A DNA stretch of 64,000 nucleotides, taken from assembly GCA_002633025.1 (NCBI GenBank), contig NMRB01001517.1:112258-176257 (forward strand), read 5' to 3'. The notes under the pieces were generated by a model that searched no databases, had not been told where the DNA came from, and was given only the letters and a program-made list of their open reading frames with translations. How positions within the stretch are numbered: position 1 is the stretch's first letter; each line of letters begins with the position of its first letter. This DNA is from Notospermus geniculatus (Eukaryota > Nemertea > Pilidiophora > Heteronemertea > Lineidae). Shown here piece after piece: positions 45,862 through 57,611 of this stretch. Position numbers and translations under genes: made by a program.

Positions 45862-47091
45862 ACAGTGGCAAAAAAAATGCAGGAAGTGTCTCCCAGCTGC
45901 CCCCATGAGGCAGATAAAGCGTGGATGTTTGAACAATGACAACATTCTGACATTCTGCTCGAAACACAGAGAACATAAGTCAATGGTAAAATCATGGTTT
46001 TTTTTCATGTTTCTGTATCAGGGGGTGGAGGGAGGATGGAACTCTCCACCAAGGAACAAAGCATACTATTAATTAACTATATTGTGATATTTACGATGGC
46101 TTGGGGTGATGGCGTACAGCACCTGCCACGGAAGGGAACCCACTGAATCCTTCATTACATACTGTGCAGCGGCTCACGCTTCAAACTGCAGTGTCGGCTA
46201 ACACTAACAGGATCTGAAGTCACTTCATCATGATTTAGACACATTTAATGCTGATATAACCGTAAGTGAGGATTTTGCCATGTATCCCATAAGAGGCCAC
46301 CAAGCTAATTCTGTATGACCATCAAGTAACTTGGAGAGTTGACCAGAGATAAAGTACTTGCGGAATGAGAGTAATGGTCAGTCATCAGAGTTCAGACAGT
46401 TCGGTATCTAGAATCAACCCAATGTTTCCTGCCGATATATCTTTTGCAACGATAATGGTGTCCATGATGGTTTTTGTTATCTTAGGAGATGATACAAACA
46501 AATGTATCTGATGGGTGATGAGGAGGGTATCTTGTTATTTGGACCGGTGGCAATCAGTTTTAGAGGCCAAGAGATGTGGCCTCTGATATTGGAGTCTTCC
46601 GAAAGGGTACCAAAGTTGAAAAGATAGAACACTTGGCAAACTATAAAACACTTGGCAAACTATAAAACACTTGGCAAACAACAAAACACTGACACTCACT
46701 GAGATGTGGAAGAGACTGAACGGCTGTGTGTCGACTTCACCATGGGAATAAAGGCAATGCTCCAGGGGAGTTTTCACCTGAAGTTGGCTCTGTTTGCAAC
46801 TCATCCATTGAAAACTATGGGCAGTCGTTCGTGTCATTGGTCTCAGCCTAGGTCGTAGGTCACCAACAATGGTTAATTGCCCATTGAGAGCCAACTCACA
46901 CGAGGACACTCTCACATGGAGCGGCAACGTATAAAGACTTCAAACAATGAAGATAGTCATGACTCAGTCAGTCAAGACGGGCCGCGACCACCAAGCCTCT
47001 CTCCCGTCTCCGCGATCCTCTTCAGGTGATCAGTTTGTCAGGTCATTACACACACAATCAGCTCAAAATCAGAGTCAAAGTCCCCAGAGCA
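45862..47091. repeat. Blocks A' and B, joined: the empty insertion site
   Basis: A' (45862-46161) and B (46162-47091) meet as CATTACA-TA-CTGTGCAGCGG, exactly the sequence expected before transposon insertion. B recurs at 47260-48207, there preceded by the transposon's right end. B includes a short tandem repeat of AAAACACTTGGCAAACTAT (46620-46690). Confidence 0.93.
46770..46925. mobile_element. MITE of the GAGTTGGCTCTCAATGGGCAA family, inside block B
   Basis: Left AGTTGGCTCTGTTTGCAACT and right TTGCCCATTGAGAGCCAACT are inverted, about 120 bp apart. Also present in the B duplicate at about 47870-48030. Confidence 0.7.
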
Positions 47092-47257
47092 TCGATTTTT
47101 TGGAAAGTCAATTCGGACATTCAGATGCCCTTTGGTACAAAGGTGGCCGGTATCAGTGTCAATATATGTGAGGAAACTCAGCCATTCCCAGTGGATATTC
47201 AAGGAAATATTAGCTCTGTTACAACCTACCCCTGTTACAACCAGCCCCGGTCTCCCC
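47092..47257. mobile_element. TA-flanked transposon, right part
   Basis: Ends TGTTACAACCAGCCCCGGTCTCCCC followed by TA and block B'. Its terminus is the inverted copy of the left end at 45265. It starts abruptly at 47092, where block B breaks off. Confidence 0.85.
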
Positions 47258-47259
47258 TA

Positions 47260-48207
47260 CTGTGCAGCGGCTCACGCTTCAAACTGCAGTGTCGGCTAAC
47301 ACTAACAGGATCTGAAGTCACTTCATCATGATTTAGACACATTTAATGCTGATATAACCGTAAGTGAAGATTTTGCCCTGTATCCCATAAGAGGCCACCA
47401 AGCTAATTCTGTATGACCATCAAGTAACTTGGAGAGTTGACCAGAGATAAAGTACTTGCGGAATGAGAGTAATGGTCAGTCATCAGAGTTCAGACAGTTC
47501 GGTATCTAGAATCGACCCAATGTTTCCTGGCGATATATCTTTTGCAACGATAATGGTGTCCATGATGGTTTTTGTTATCTTAGGAGATGATACAAACAAA
47601 TGTATCTGATGGGTGATGAGGAGGGTATCTTGTTATTTGGACCAGTGGCAATCAGTTTTAGAGGCCAAGAGATGTGGCCTCTGATATTGGGGTCTTCCGA
47701 AAGGGTACCGAAGTTGAAAGATAGAACACTTGGCAAACTATAAAACACTTGGCAAACTATAAAACACTTGGCAAACTATAAAACACTTGGCAAACAACAA
47801 AACACTGACACTCACTGAGATGTGGAAGAGACTGAACGGCTGTGTGTCGACTTCACCATGGGAATAAAGGCAATGCTCCAGGGGAATTTTCACCTGAAGT
47901 TGGCTCTGTTTGCAACTCATCCATTGAAAACTATGGGCAGTCGTTCGTGTCATTGGTCTCAGCCTAGGTCGTAGGGCACCAACAATGGTTAATTGCCCAT
48001 TGAGAGCCAACTCACATGAGGAAACTCTCACGTGGAGCGGCAACGTATAAAGACTTCAAACAATGAAGATAGTCATGACTCAGTCAGTCAAGACGGGCCG
48101 CGACCACCAAGACACTCTCCCGTCTCCGCGATCCTCTTCAGGTGATCAGTTTGTCAGGTCATTACACACACAATCAGCTCAAAATCAGAGTCAAAGTCCC
48201 CAGAGCA
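47260..48207. repeat. Block B', second copy (right flank of the transposon)
   Basis: Nearly identical to 46162-47091, with one extra 19-bp unit of the ACACTTGGCAAACTATAAA repeat. It then continues into unique DNA after CCCCAGAGCA. Confidence 0.93.
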
Positions 48208-49080
48208 CAATGAACCACTCATTAACTTAACGATGATTAGTATTAAGATCTTCACCTGACTTAACAGAGAATCTCATTATTTTTCTCAAGTGGTCCGTCT
48301 TAATGGACAATGGTCGCGGCTGATACGCCGGCCAATCGGGGCATTTGATTCCAATTGTGGTAAATGATGCATAGCTAATAAAGATAATCCTGGCGAGATT
48401 TTAACCTCATTTTTCAAATCACTGATTGGACCGAGACTTCCGCTTCATCAGAAACCTGAATTTTTTATGTTTGTTGTTTTATTACATAACAGATCCAGTT
48501 ATAAAGGACTTGGTCTCTTTATGGTGCATTCCCATCCAAAAAGGTGCTGGAAACTTACTTTAGCATCAAGCACCGTGCTTTATGACAAAGATAAGGCTCA
48601 TTATTTTGCAAACATAGCATACAGGAATGAATTATTCAAACACATAAACCAATTACCAGAGTAAATTTGCAGCACGCCACTTCATAATTACTTTACTTGA
48701 ATTGAATATCAGCACAAAATGTTTCATGACACACGCGCACCGAGATGAAGACTAAACGGCTCAGAATCGCCGGCATGGTGTCTCCAAACACGGCAATCAT
48801 TTTCCAGAGGTTGATACAAAGGTTTGTTATCTCTCAAACTCAGGCCAGACGTGACTGCGGTCTTGCAGCCATTAACGATCATTATGTAAATTGGACGGAG
48901 CTTGTTTCTTTAGAAATTCTTGATTCGCTGGCAATTTTATGGCCAGTAGTCTGAGGGAGATGTATTAGGTAATCAAAGAATAGAAATGGTTGTTTTACCA
49001 GATTAGGTACATGTAAGGGAGGATATTCTTTCTATGGTTAGAGACTTGGATGCATCATCTTCTACACTCGGGAGCATGAC
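48208..49080. other. Unassigned stretch
   Basis: No recognisable gene or repeat. Short open frames only. Confidence 0.5.
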
Positions 49081-49099
49081 ATCAAATATACATCAACCC

Positions 49100-49345
49100 T
49101 GCCTCAAACATGCATCACTATGTGCATTTATGAGGCATTGCACAATTCATGCCTCCATCCAGAACATGCTTCATCAAGAAACCTTACCAACCAAGACAGC
49201 AACCACCAAAACCAATTCCTGCTGTGGTGGTCATGTGTCATTACCACAGCATTTTTGAGGTATATGCACAGAATATGCATCCATTCAGAGCATGCTTGAT
49301 GCAGGAACTCTTCCAATCAAGACAGCAATCCTCACAGATCATTTA
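49100..49345. repeat. Diverged direct repeat, about 130 bp
   Basis: CATCCAGAACATGCTTCATCAAG...ACCAAGACAGCAA recurs as CATTCAGAGCATGCTTGATGCAG...ATCAAGACAGCAA about 130 bp to the right. Old local duplication. Confidence 0.65.
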
Positions 49346-49930
49346 ACACTTTTATTCTACAAAAATATACTTCATGCTTTTGGAAAATGTAGGGTACCCT
49401 CAGGCAATATTGGTTATTTCTGACAGAGACATGGGCAGAAAATGACTTTCTGCTGACTCAGCATAATGCCCAGCTTTCAATTACAAATATATCATCACAC
49501 AACAATGTCATCAACAGTTGCCGATTTCGATAACTGATGATGATTCGTACACAAAAAAACGTCACAAAATGGTGACATCAGAAATCAATTTTTCAATCTC
49601 TTTTGTCAGTTCAGTGACAATTTCAAAACGCATCTGTCAGTATTCAAGTCGTATGGTGACTCATAAAACAGGGATTGAGAGGATGGCACCACTGGTGTGT
49701 GCCATCGGATCAACGGAACATGCTTTTTGTGGTTGGTATGATTGAATCGTGGTGGAATATCGAAAGGATAGCAAACTGTGATTCATTCTGAAGCAGAACT
49801 GAGATTTCAATAAGAATCTGTCTTCAGCATTTAGACAACATTGGACTCCACATTTCCAAATGAAGATTAGTTGCTGGTTGACCAGTTCTGAGGCACCGAA
49901 GATCTTGGCCTTACATCTTCTAAGACTGAG

Positions 49931-50048
49931 GGCCGTATTCTAGAAGCCTCCTTAACTCTAAGGTCCACTTTAAGCTTTTGTATTCTGCCCTGTAAACAAT
50001 AGCTAAAGGTAAACCTTAGAGTTAAGGAAGCTTCTAGAATACGGCCCT
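49931..50048. mobile_element. Foldback MITE with GGGCCGTATTCTAGAAGC termini
   Basis: Left arm GGGCCGTATTCTAGAAGCCT then CCTTAACTCTAAGG; the right arm is its inverted copy, ending AGAATACGGCCC. It is flanked by TGA on both sides, a possible 3-bp target duplication. 118 bp, non-coding. Confidence 0.88.
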
Positions 50049-50226
50049 GAGAGTAAAGAACAAGGATCCATCTCCTCATCAAGCCAAGGATCCACAGTCT
50101 TTGTTGGTTGAACAGCTCCAGGATTGGCACAGAGGAAGCAGTACAAAGGTCCTTGACTTCATGTCTTCTCTGAAAGGGAATAAAGCGCCAAGAACTCCCT
50201 CTAGGGATGGGCTGGCACTTGGTATT

Positions 50227-50699
50227 GGCCTCTAGCCAGGAAGGCACCAGTGTTGGCAATCATGCCAGCTTTTTGCTGCATGACAATCAAGAAAATTTCT
50301 CAACTTTTCAAGTGAAAGCAGAACACCTGACCACTGGCAAGAAACTTCCATCACTTCCTTTAGATTGGAGCAAGAAGTTATCTTTTTCTAAAGCAACAGA
50401 ATCGAGTGATCATTTCTCTGCTATGTTTTTCACAAGACACAGCTTCCTGAGCTCCTTAATCCCTTTCAAGACTTCGCGAGGACCAGGTGACGGCTGTAAT
50501 GGCCGCTATTCATGTGGATTGATTTAGCGTCCTACCCACCTGATCAGCAACAGATCTTACAACCAACTAATGAGCTGTATTCAAAAATACGTCTGGTAAC
50601 CGCCGAGATGACAAACTTGGAAATCTCAAGACCGTCTACCCGACTTGAACGAGGGGCACTTCAGCCAAGATTTGATCCAATTTGATAATCTGGTCCACT
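50227..50699. repeat. 473-bp direct duplication, copy 1
   Basis: Recurs at 50913-51385 with a constant offset of 686 bp and only a few substitutions. Open frames inside (50207-50527, 50959-51213, plus) have no recognisable product. Confidence 0.94.
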
Positions 50700-50912
50700 C
50701 AAGAAATCTGGAAAACCCCTTGAATATTGAAATTTCATTGGCTGACACCACAATTCCTGGAAATACTTTAGTTAAGGGTTGCCCTTAGCTGAGTATGCCC
50801 TTAGTTTGTTTTATGCATACACCTTTAGTATGGCACTTGGTAAAGTGAAATCCTTAGACTTTAAGGGTAAGTTTTACACTTAACTTAAGGAAGTTTTATG
50901 CATATGGCCCCT
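50700..50912. other. Spacer between the 473-bp copies, MITE-like
   Basis: 213 bp present once. Its right end GTTTTATGCATATGGCCCC and the stretch GTTTGTTTTATGCATACACC, with CTTAACTTAAGG and CCTTAGACTTTAAGG, are partly self-complementary. It resembles the TTAACTCTAAGG arms of the element at 49931 in style. Confidence 0.55.
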
Positions 50913-51385
50913 GGCCTCTAGTCAGGAAGGCACCAGTGTTGGCAATCATGCTGGCTTTTTGCTGCATGACAATCAAGAAAATTTCTCAACTTTTCAAGTG
51001 AAAGCAGAACACCTGACCACCAACAAGAAACTTCCATCACTTCCTTTAGATTGGAGCAAGAAGTTATCTTTTTCTAAAGCAACAGAATCGAGTGATCATT
51101 TCTCTGCTATGTTTTTCACAAGACACAGCTTCCTGAGCTCCTTAATCCCTTTCAAGACTTCACGAGGACCAGGTGACGGCTGTAATGGCCGCTATTCATG
51201 TAGATTGATTTAGCGTCCTACCCACCTGATCAGCAACAGATCTTACAACCAACTAATGAGCTGTATTCAAAAATACGCCTGGTTACCGCTGAGATGACAA
51301 ACTTGGAAATCTCAAGACCGTCTACCCGACTTGAACGAGGGGCACTTCAGCCAAGATTTGATCCAATTTGATAATCTGGTCCACT
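50913..51385. repeat. 473-bp direct duplication, copy 2
   Basis: Partner of 50227-50699 without length change; followed by unrelated DNA. Confidence 0.94.
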
Positions 51386-51599
51386 GAGACATCTACTTAG
51401 CAATTTTGACAAGATGCTGAGAGCGAATAGTGAAATTTAGGCTTCTCTCACTCTACCAAAGTGGATCCTTAAGTTTTCCAACTATTGCAATGACAGAGGA
51501 GACACCCTCCTCATCACATCAGGACTTGGATTCAATGGAATCAAACTCTCCAACTCAGAGGTGTGGGTGAGGCAGCTTCAACTTCACCAATCTGATGGG

Positions 51600-51825
51600 A
51601 TTCTGACAGTCTGACAACAGTCCAACACACCTCTGATGACGTTCCAACAGGGCTCTGACAACCTACAACATTCTAACAGGCCTCCAACAGTCTGATAACT
51701 TTCCGACAGACCTCTGACAATCTCCGACACTCTGACACACCTTCAACATTCCAACAGACCTCTGACCATCTGATACACTTCTGACAGGCCTCAGACAGTC
51801 CGACACCACTCTGACATGCCAAATT
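51600..51825. repeat. Degenerate CTCTGACA / TCCAACA minisatellite
   Basis: Imperfect units around ACAGACCTCTGACAATCTC and ACAGGCCTCCAACAGTCTG, period about 20-25 bp, strongly diverged. Confidence 0.75.
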
Positions 51826-53040
51826 GACACCAAAACAGAAACACTTGAAATTCGAATAAGGAGGGTTAAATTTGATATCCAAAATCATAATACCCTTTTT
51901 AATCTGAAAATTTAATGAGAAAATCCCTGCTGAGAAGATTCAGGACCTTGTAGATTGAGTTAATTACTAAGTGAGGAATCCCATTGTTAACAAAGACAGG
52001 ATCAAGTAACAATTAATTTGTGATCATTGTTCACATAATGATTAGTAAACGGCAGCGTGTTTGACATCAGCCATATTGGATAACAAATATGTCACAAGAT
52101 GAAGACTAGAGTCCCCGAATTCAGGTTTGAATTTCACTTGAAAGAGAATATTAATGACCCTTGGGGCTATAGGATATTATGATGAGATTTTTCATAATAT
52201 TATTTCACTTCTGTCAATCACTCAGAAAAGAACTTCTTCAGAACATCTTCTACTTGAAGAAAACTGGCTTTAACCCTTTTTAGTTCCGTTGTCATAGTAT
52301 TTTTGAGGTAAGACGCTGAGAAATGAAAGCTAGTCATTCCACATGATTATGTAACAATTTCAAGTGATTCTCTTCATCACCTGTAAGGTGCTGCCAGTGT
52401 TCACTCTCTCTGGGACATGGCCTTCAGACAGCGAAGACTGCACAGCTGGATATCTCAATCTGTGCTTCCTCTATGCACTACAGGATGTAGAGCTGCTACC
52501 CTTGGATTAAAACTGAATCTTTTTATACCGTCTTCAGACTTTTACTTCGGCATGACAAGCACCTTACCATCTGGAACTTCACCAGTTTTCTTGGGATCTA
52601 ACAATAAAGTGGCATTACAATCAATGTTTTCCATCACATCTTTGAAATAGTATCTCAGACATGGCTAAGATGTTCAAAGGGTCTAAATTAAAGGATATCA
52701 ATGGAAATTAATGATCATATTGAATTCTCTCCTAATGAGGAGGTTGGTGCTGGTATGAAATGACTAGTGTCGTATGTCAGAGGCACGAGGGATGATATCT
52801 GATGAAATGGGACCCTGAGGAATCCTGTAGGTTCTATATGGAGGTAAATAAATATAGAATGGCTGGCACAGTAATAATCTGGGTTCTTTTACACCCTTCC
52901 TATAATTGATAGAGGACTGGGTAATCAGTGGTGACTGGAGTGAGGAATTGTTAGCCTTCAAATGGCCACTACAAGAAGAATACCATCATGTTGGCTGCAG
53001 TTCTGAATTGGAGTCAAATGGGAAATACTCCCTTCAGCCA
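51826..53040. other. Unassigned stretch
   Basis: No supported gene. A minus-strand frame at about 52538-52655 is discussed among the findings. Confidence 0.45.
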
Positions 53041-53118
53041 GTTGAGAATTTGACCAGGTATCGAACCTGTGCCCCCCGAACACGAGTCCAAAGCCCAAAG
53101 TCTGTGCTCCGTAGGTAG
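53041..53118 (-). repeat. tRNA-like SINE head (remnant)
   Basis: Minus strand reads GGCACAGGTTCGATACCTGG, a good B box within a stem, preceded by a degenerate head. Probably a worn tRNA-derived SINE. Confidence 0.45.
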
Positions 53119-54402
53119 GCCCATGTGGTCTGAATGCCCATTTGCTTTCATTCATTGAACACTGTGATACAGAGGATGTAAACCTGAACTTACTTCAATG
53201 TCACGAAAACTCCTTTAGTCTTTTGCTAATTGATTTTCATTAATGAGATCCCTGCCGTGTTTTTTTATTGATTATCACATGATGTGATCAGCGGGATCCA
53301 TCATCCAAACAATACCATTATTTTTATCAATATTGTCAATACCTTTGTTGATTGCACTTACAAAGCACCTCCCCATCTCCTACGATCATTCAGAAGAACA
53401 TCGCCAGGGTGCCGCCAACGCTGCGGCACGACAGCTCGCTACAAAATGGCCAATGTTGCTGTTGATTACCCAGCAGTCAAACATCCATTGAACTGCCGCG
53501 ATCGTCCATCACCAGTCTGTCCATCACAACACAACACCTCACAAACTTCAAAAGACCGAATTCATCACCTTGCCATGTTTTTTCATTAGTGATATTACAC
53601 AAGAGGTGCTGCCTTTGTCGAGCGACGTCGATCTAAGCGATCGCGTGCTCCGTGCAATACCCAACATCATTCTCATAACTTTTCTACACAATGGTGTTCG
53701 CTGCAATTTTGTGCCTCGGCAGGTCCGATTATTCATTGCATTCTCTCTGATTTATTGCGGTGGAGCAATATATATTTTGAGGTGAAAATTCAATTTGAGC
53801 AGCGGGAAGTATTTCAATTACAGCCATCAAAGTTGCAATGGAGAGCAAACTTCAAGAAACACTGCCTGATCACGATCGTAATGATCACAGATCAAATAGA
53901 CTTGAAAGTGGCGCCAATCTAGCAATCTCTATTTGTAACATTGGGTCATATGAATAAAGACCAGCAAATACTTTTACTTCAGATTTGTACAGCATTGCCT
54001 AGTGCATTTGTATTGCATAATTCAAGTAAGAGCATTTACTAGTCTTCAAATGACCCATTTGCTGGTACAGAATTTGCCATGTTTGTATGTGAATTTAAAT
54101 ATACTTCTTCATTTTGTGTAAATTCAGGTTACCACAGACGGTACAAGCTCCCGCTAAAGGATTTACCCCTTGGGAGACTTGCAGAAGCTGTCCTTAATTG
54201 AAGGGTGTCCTGATTACACAGGTGGAACTGAATGAATGTGGTAATTTCAGGACTGAACTTCAGAGGTGTCCACCTGGCAGAGGTGTGGTGTCCACAAAGG
54301 GAAGGTCCATTGTCCTCAGCATGTCATGTGAACCATACCTACAGTGACATCTGTCTGGGAAGGAAGAGGTGGAGTGGAGGTCCGTAAAACAAGCCACATC
54401 AA
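53119..54402. other. Unassigned stretch
   Basis: Nothing recognised beyond short open frames. Confidence 0.5.
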
Positions 54403-54777
54403 TAGTCCCTTTAACACGTGGCCAGAGAACGGTCATGCAACCAACCTCCAAGAACACAACTGCTAGCGAAACATTTACCCCCTGTAATGCCGTATATTCA
54501 AGAAAATGGCCATTTCATGCAAGTGACTCAGAGCATCATTGAAGGATTGTTACCTTCCCCGTGCTGAAGGAGAAACCTGCACAAGCTTATAGTCCCTTTA
54601 ACACGTGGCCACAGAACGGTCATGCAACCAACCTCCAAGAACACAACTGCTCACAGTGAAACATTTACCCCCTGTAATGCCTTATATTCAAGAAAATGGC
54701 CATTTCATGCAAGTGACTCAGAGCATCATTGAAGGATTGTTACCTTCCCCGTGCTGAAGGAGAAACCTGCACAAGTT
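54403..54777. repeat. 188-bp tandem duplication
   Basis: Two head-to-tail copies (54403-54589 and 54590-54777), starting TAGTCCCTTTAACACGTGGC and ending GAAACCTGCACAAG. They differ by a handful of substitutions and one 3-4 base indel (CTAGCG versus CTCACAGTG). Confidence 0.96.
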
Positions 54778-55059
54778 TTAACTAGGATCATGATTTACTG
54801 CTTCAGGAACCAATTTCCTGCCACGGAGGAAAAAGAGGCTGGTGGGTGGAGTATGTGTTTTATTTCTTCAATTGAGCACAGATGAGTGATTACATCACAT
54901 CTAATGTCTTCTGAGCAGGGGCATGGCCAAGACACCATGCATAGGATGTGAGATCGGTAGTGTTCCTACAATCCTATGAAGTATAGGCAGGTAGATGCAA
55001 GAAAGATGGCGTTGAAGTAGGAGTGAATCGCATAATTGGTGTGAAGCAGGCAATCCTGA

Positions 55060-55375
55060 GTGAAGCTAGGCTTTCCTGTAAAGCAGGAAGGAGTGAAACC
55101 CATGCTTGGCTGTAAAGCAGGAAGGAGTGAAACCCATGCTTGGCTATGAACCATGGCTTTGAAGCAGGAAGGAGTGAAACCCATGCTTGGCTGTGAACCA
55201 TGGCTTTGAAGCAGGAAGGAGTGAAACCCATGCTTGGCTATGAACCATGGCTTTGAAGCAGGAAGGAGTGAAACCCAGGCTTGGCTATGAAGCAGGATGA
55301 AGCAAAACCCATGGTTAGCAGTGAAGCAGGAAGGGGTGAAACCCATGCTTCACTGTGAAGCAAGGAGAAACCCTG
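55060..55375. repeat. Minisatellite, about 46-bp GAAGCAGGAAGGAGTGAAACCC unit
   Basis: Six to seven units of GAAGCAGGAAGGAGTGAAAC and CCATGCTTGGCTATGAACCA; shortened units at both ends. The minus translation repeats GFTPSCF and is not a gene. Confidence 0.94.
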
Positions 55376-57610
55376 AAGCCTGGCTGTGTTAATAATACAA
55401 CATCAGAAGGTTAACTCCATTTGGCATAAACAGTTTTCTCACAGCAGCAGCCGTCTGGGAAAGAACACCTAGCTTTAGGATCTCACTCTCCATCTGACTA
55501 CAATCCGCTACTCAAGTATCTGACATGTAAATAAGAATCCAACCAATCAAGGGAAGCATTCATTAGACCCAAGGGGCTCGAAAAAAGTAGATTGCGGAAT
55601 GCACCAAGTTTTGATGTTTTTTGCCCACATTAGCAAAATTACCCCACGAATACAGCGCTAAGTCGCTAGCATGGTGGATCTGAGACGGGATAAAAATACA
55701 ATGAATAGAAAGCAAAAAGCGGGGAAAATGTATTGTGAGAAGACAATGGTGAAGTAAAGACATTCCATTAGCCCCGAGATACTGTGACACCGCTGTCGCA
55801 CTTTCACCAACACAACACAAAAAAGAATGCAGACTAACAATGCTATATCCATTGTTCATTTCACTTGTTCTCATTCACCAACAAAGCGTTGGAGAGGAGA
55901 CCGAGACCAGAAAACAGGAACGAGCGGCGGACTACAAAGACGAGATGGAAGACAATGAGATCGGCAAAAAGATGATAAGAACGTGGGGTGTTTTATCACC
56001 CAAGCATCATTAGGATACATGCGACATATGCCATGCTGCATGAACCCGTAAGAGTATGTTTGCAGTGTAAGTAGCCCGAGGCTATGTGGAAGCACAATCA
56101 AATCAACGAAGCAGTTGATGGAGCCAGGAACGGGAAAATATTACCGCAATATCCATCATGTACATTTCTTATTTGTTACAAAACAGTAAAACTCTGTTTA
56201 CACATTGTCATTCTCAGGAATAAGTCAGAACAAGATGGTATACGATAATCATCGACTATAAACCTTGAGGATGTGAACCATTGAGAACAAGTCTTTCAAC
56301 ATCTACTGAATGCATTTCTAAAGATTTCCTTCCTTAAGTAAGCGCTAATTTCATGCTCCAAGAATGCTACATTCCCGCAGCGACTTTAGGCTACCTATAC
56401 AAGCTTCCATTATTCATAATGACTTGTTAAGCATGGTAAAACGGTCGATTATTGCCAATTTAGCCAGTGATGACCAGCCGCAGGGAACTACGTACCTCGA
56501 ACAATCAGAATGGCCCGTCTTAAACGCTAGATTGCACAATGGTTAACGATCACAACAGTAAGTACAAGGAAGTGAGCAGCCTTTTTTTCAATATCTCCAT
56601 AAATTTGAATTGAACAGAAAAAAATATCGCGCATCACTGAAGATATACCCCTGGGCAGCACTGAGCATCAGCCTGTGTACACATAATCACAACTGCACTA
56701 TTAAAATAGAGATGATCTACTTTTACATACACATGTATATAACGAAACAATATTTTCACCAAATTCAGCTCAGAAATAATCACACAACAGTTTCTATTCC
56801 TCAAATACAAACTCTTATCAAATATTAACATTCGCTACAATCATATTTCCTGTTTTTCTGTCAGTAGGAAAGAAAGTCTAAATATTTTAAGATAATTCTT
56901 ATGTCATTCAGTTCTATAGGGCATCGACACCAACCAATTCAATGCAATGATGCATTCTCAATGAAAAAAAATTCCTGTGAATAACTGTATCAAATGAACT
57001 TGATCAAATCGATGTTTCATCATCAACAATACTCCATGACAGTTTTTGTAGCACGGTTTTTCTACTCAGGATAATATCCGATTGAATTTTTGCCTGAATT
57101 CTATTAATATGATTAGATATGAGAGAATCAATGGTTGCCTAGACGAAGGCAAGGGCTCTTCAAACATATCAACACAAATTTTTATTTATCGTGTTTACAA
57201 AATAAACAAGATTATAACTAAAGTATGCTTAAAATGCTTTGAAATGCATGGTAAGTTTGTGATGTGAGTCAATAAGGGTTTGATGAATAGAGGGCTTCAG
57301 CTGAATTTAGAAACCAGAAACTTAAAAAGTTTCAGAAAGTTTTTAGAGTTTTTTTAAGAGAGGAAGCGAAATCACATTGGGATAACCCATGTTGATGAAG
57401 CTGATATTTGATTCACTCGAGAGGTGCATACAGGATGTGAAAGCGTGATCAGATTTCGTCTTGCAGACAGAATAACCTTTAAGAAGGAGCCGCGACCTTT
57501 ACCAAGAATGGGGGGACACACAATGAAATCGTCTCCCAAGCCAGTCTTAGCAGCCTCGAGCTGGAGTCAGTGAATTGATGCTGTAAATGAGTCAAGAAAC
57601 AAGCCATGGT
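55376..57610. other. Unassigned stretch
   Basis: No recognisable gene or repeat. Minus frame 55563-55874 (103 codons) has no known features. Confidence 0.5.
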
Positions 57611-57611
57611 C

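Noticed and set aside
45806-46072. Plus frame with CRKC...CSKH spacing, resembling a zinc finger
   Set aside because: It crosses the transposon/A' junction and the cysteine spacing fits no family I can name; the A copy at 44965 lies in a different upstream context.
54966-55346. 126-codon minus frame with repeated GFTPSCF
   Set aside because: It follows the 46-bp minisatellite exactly; repeat, no other protein features.
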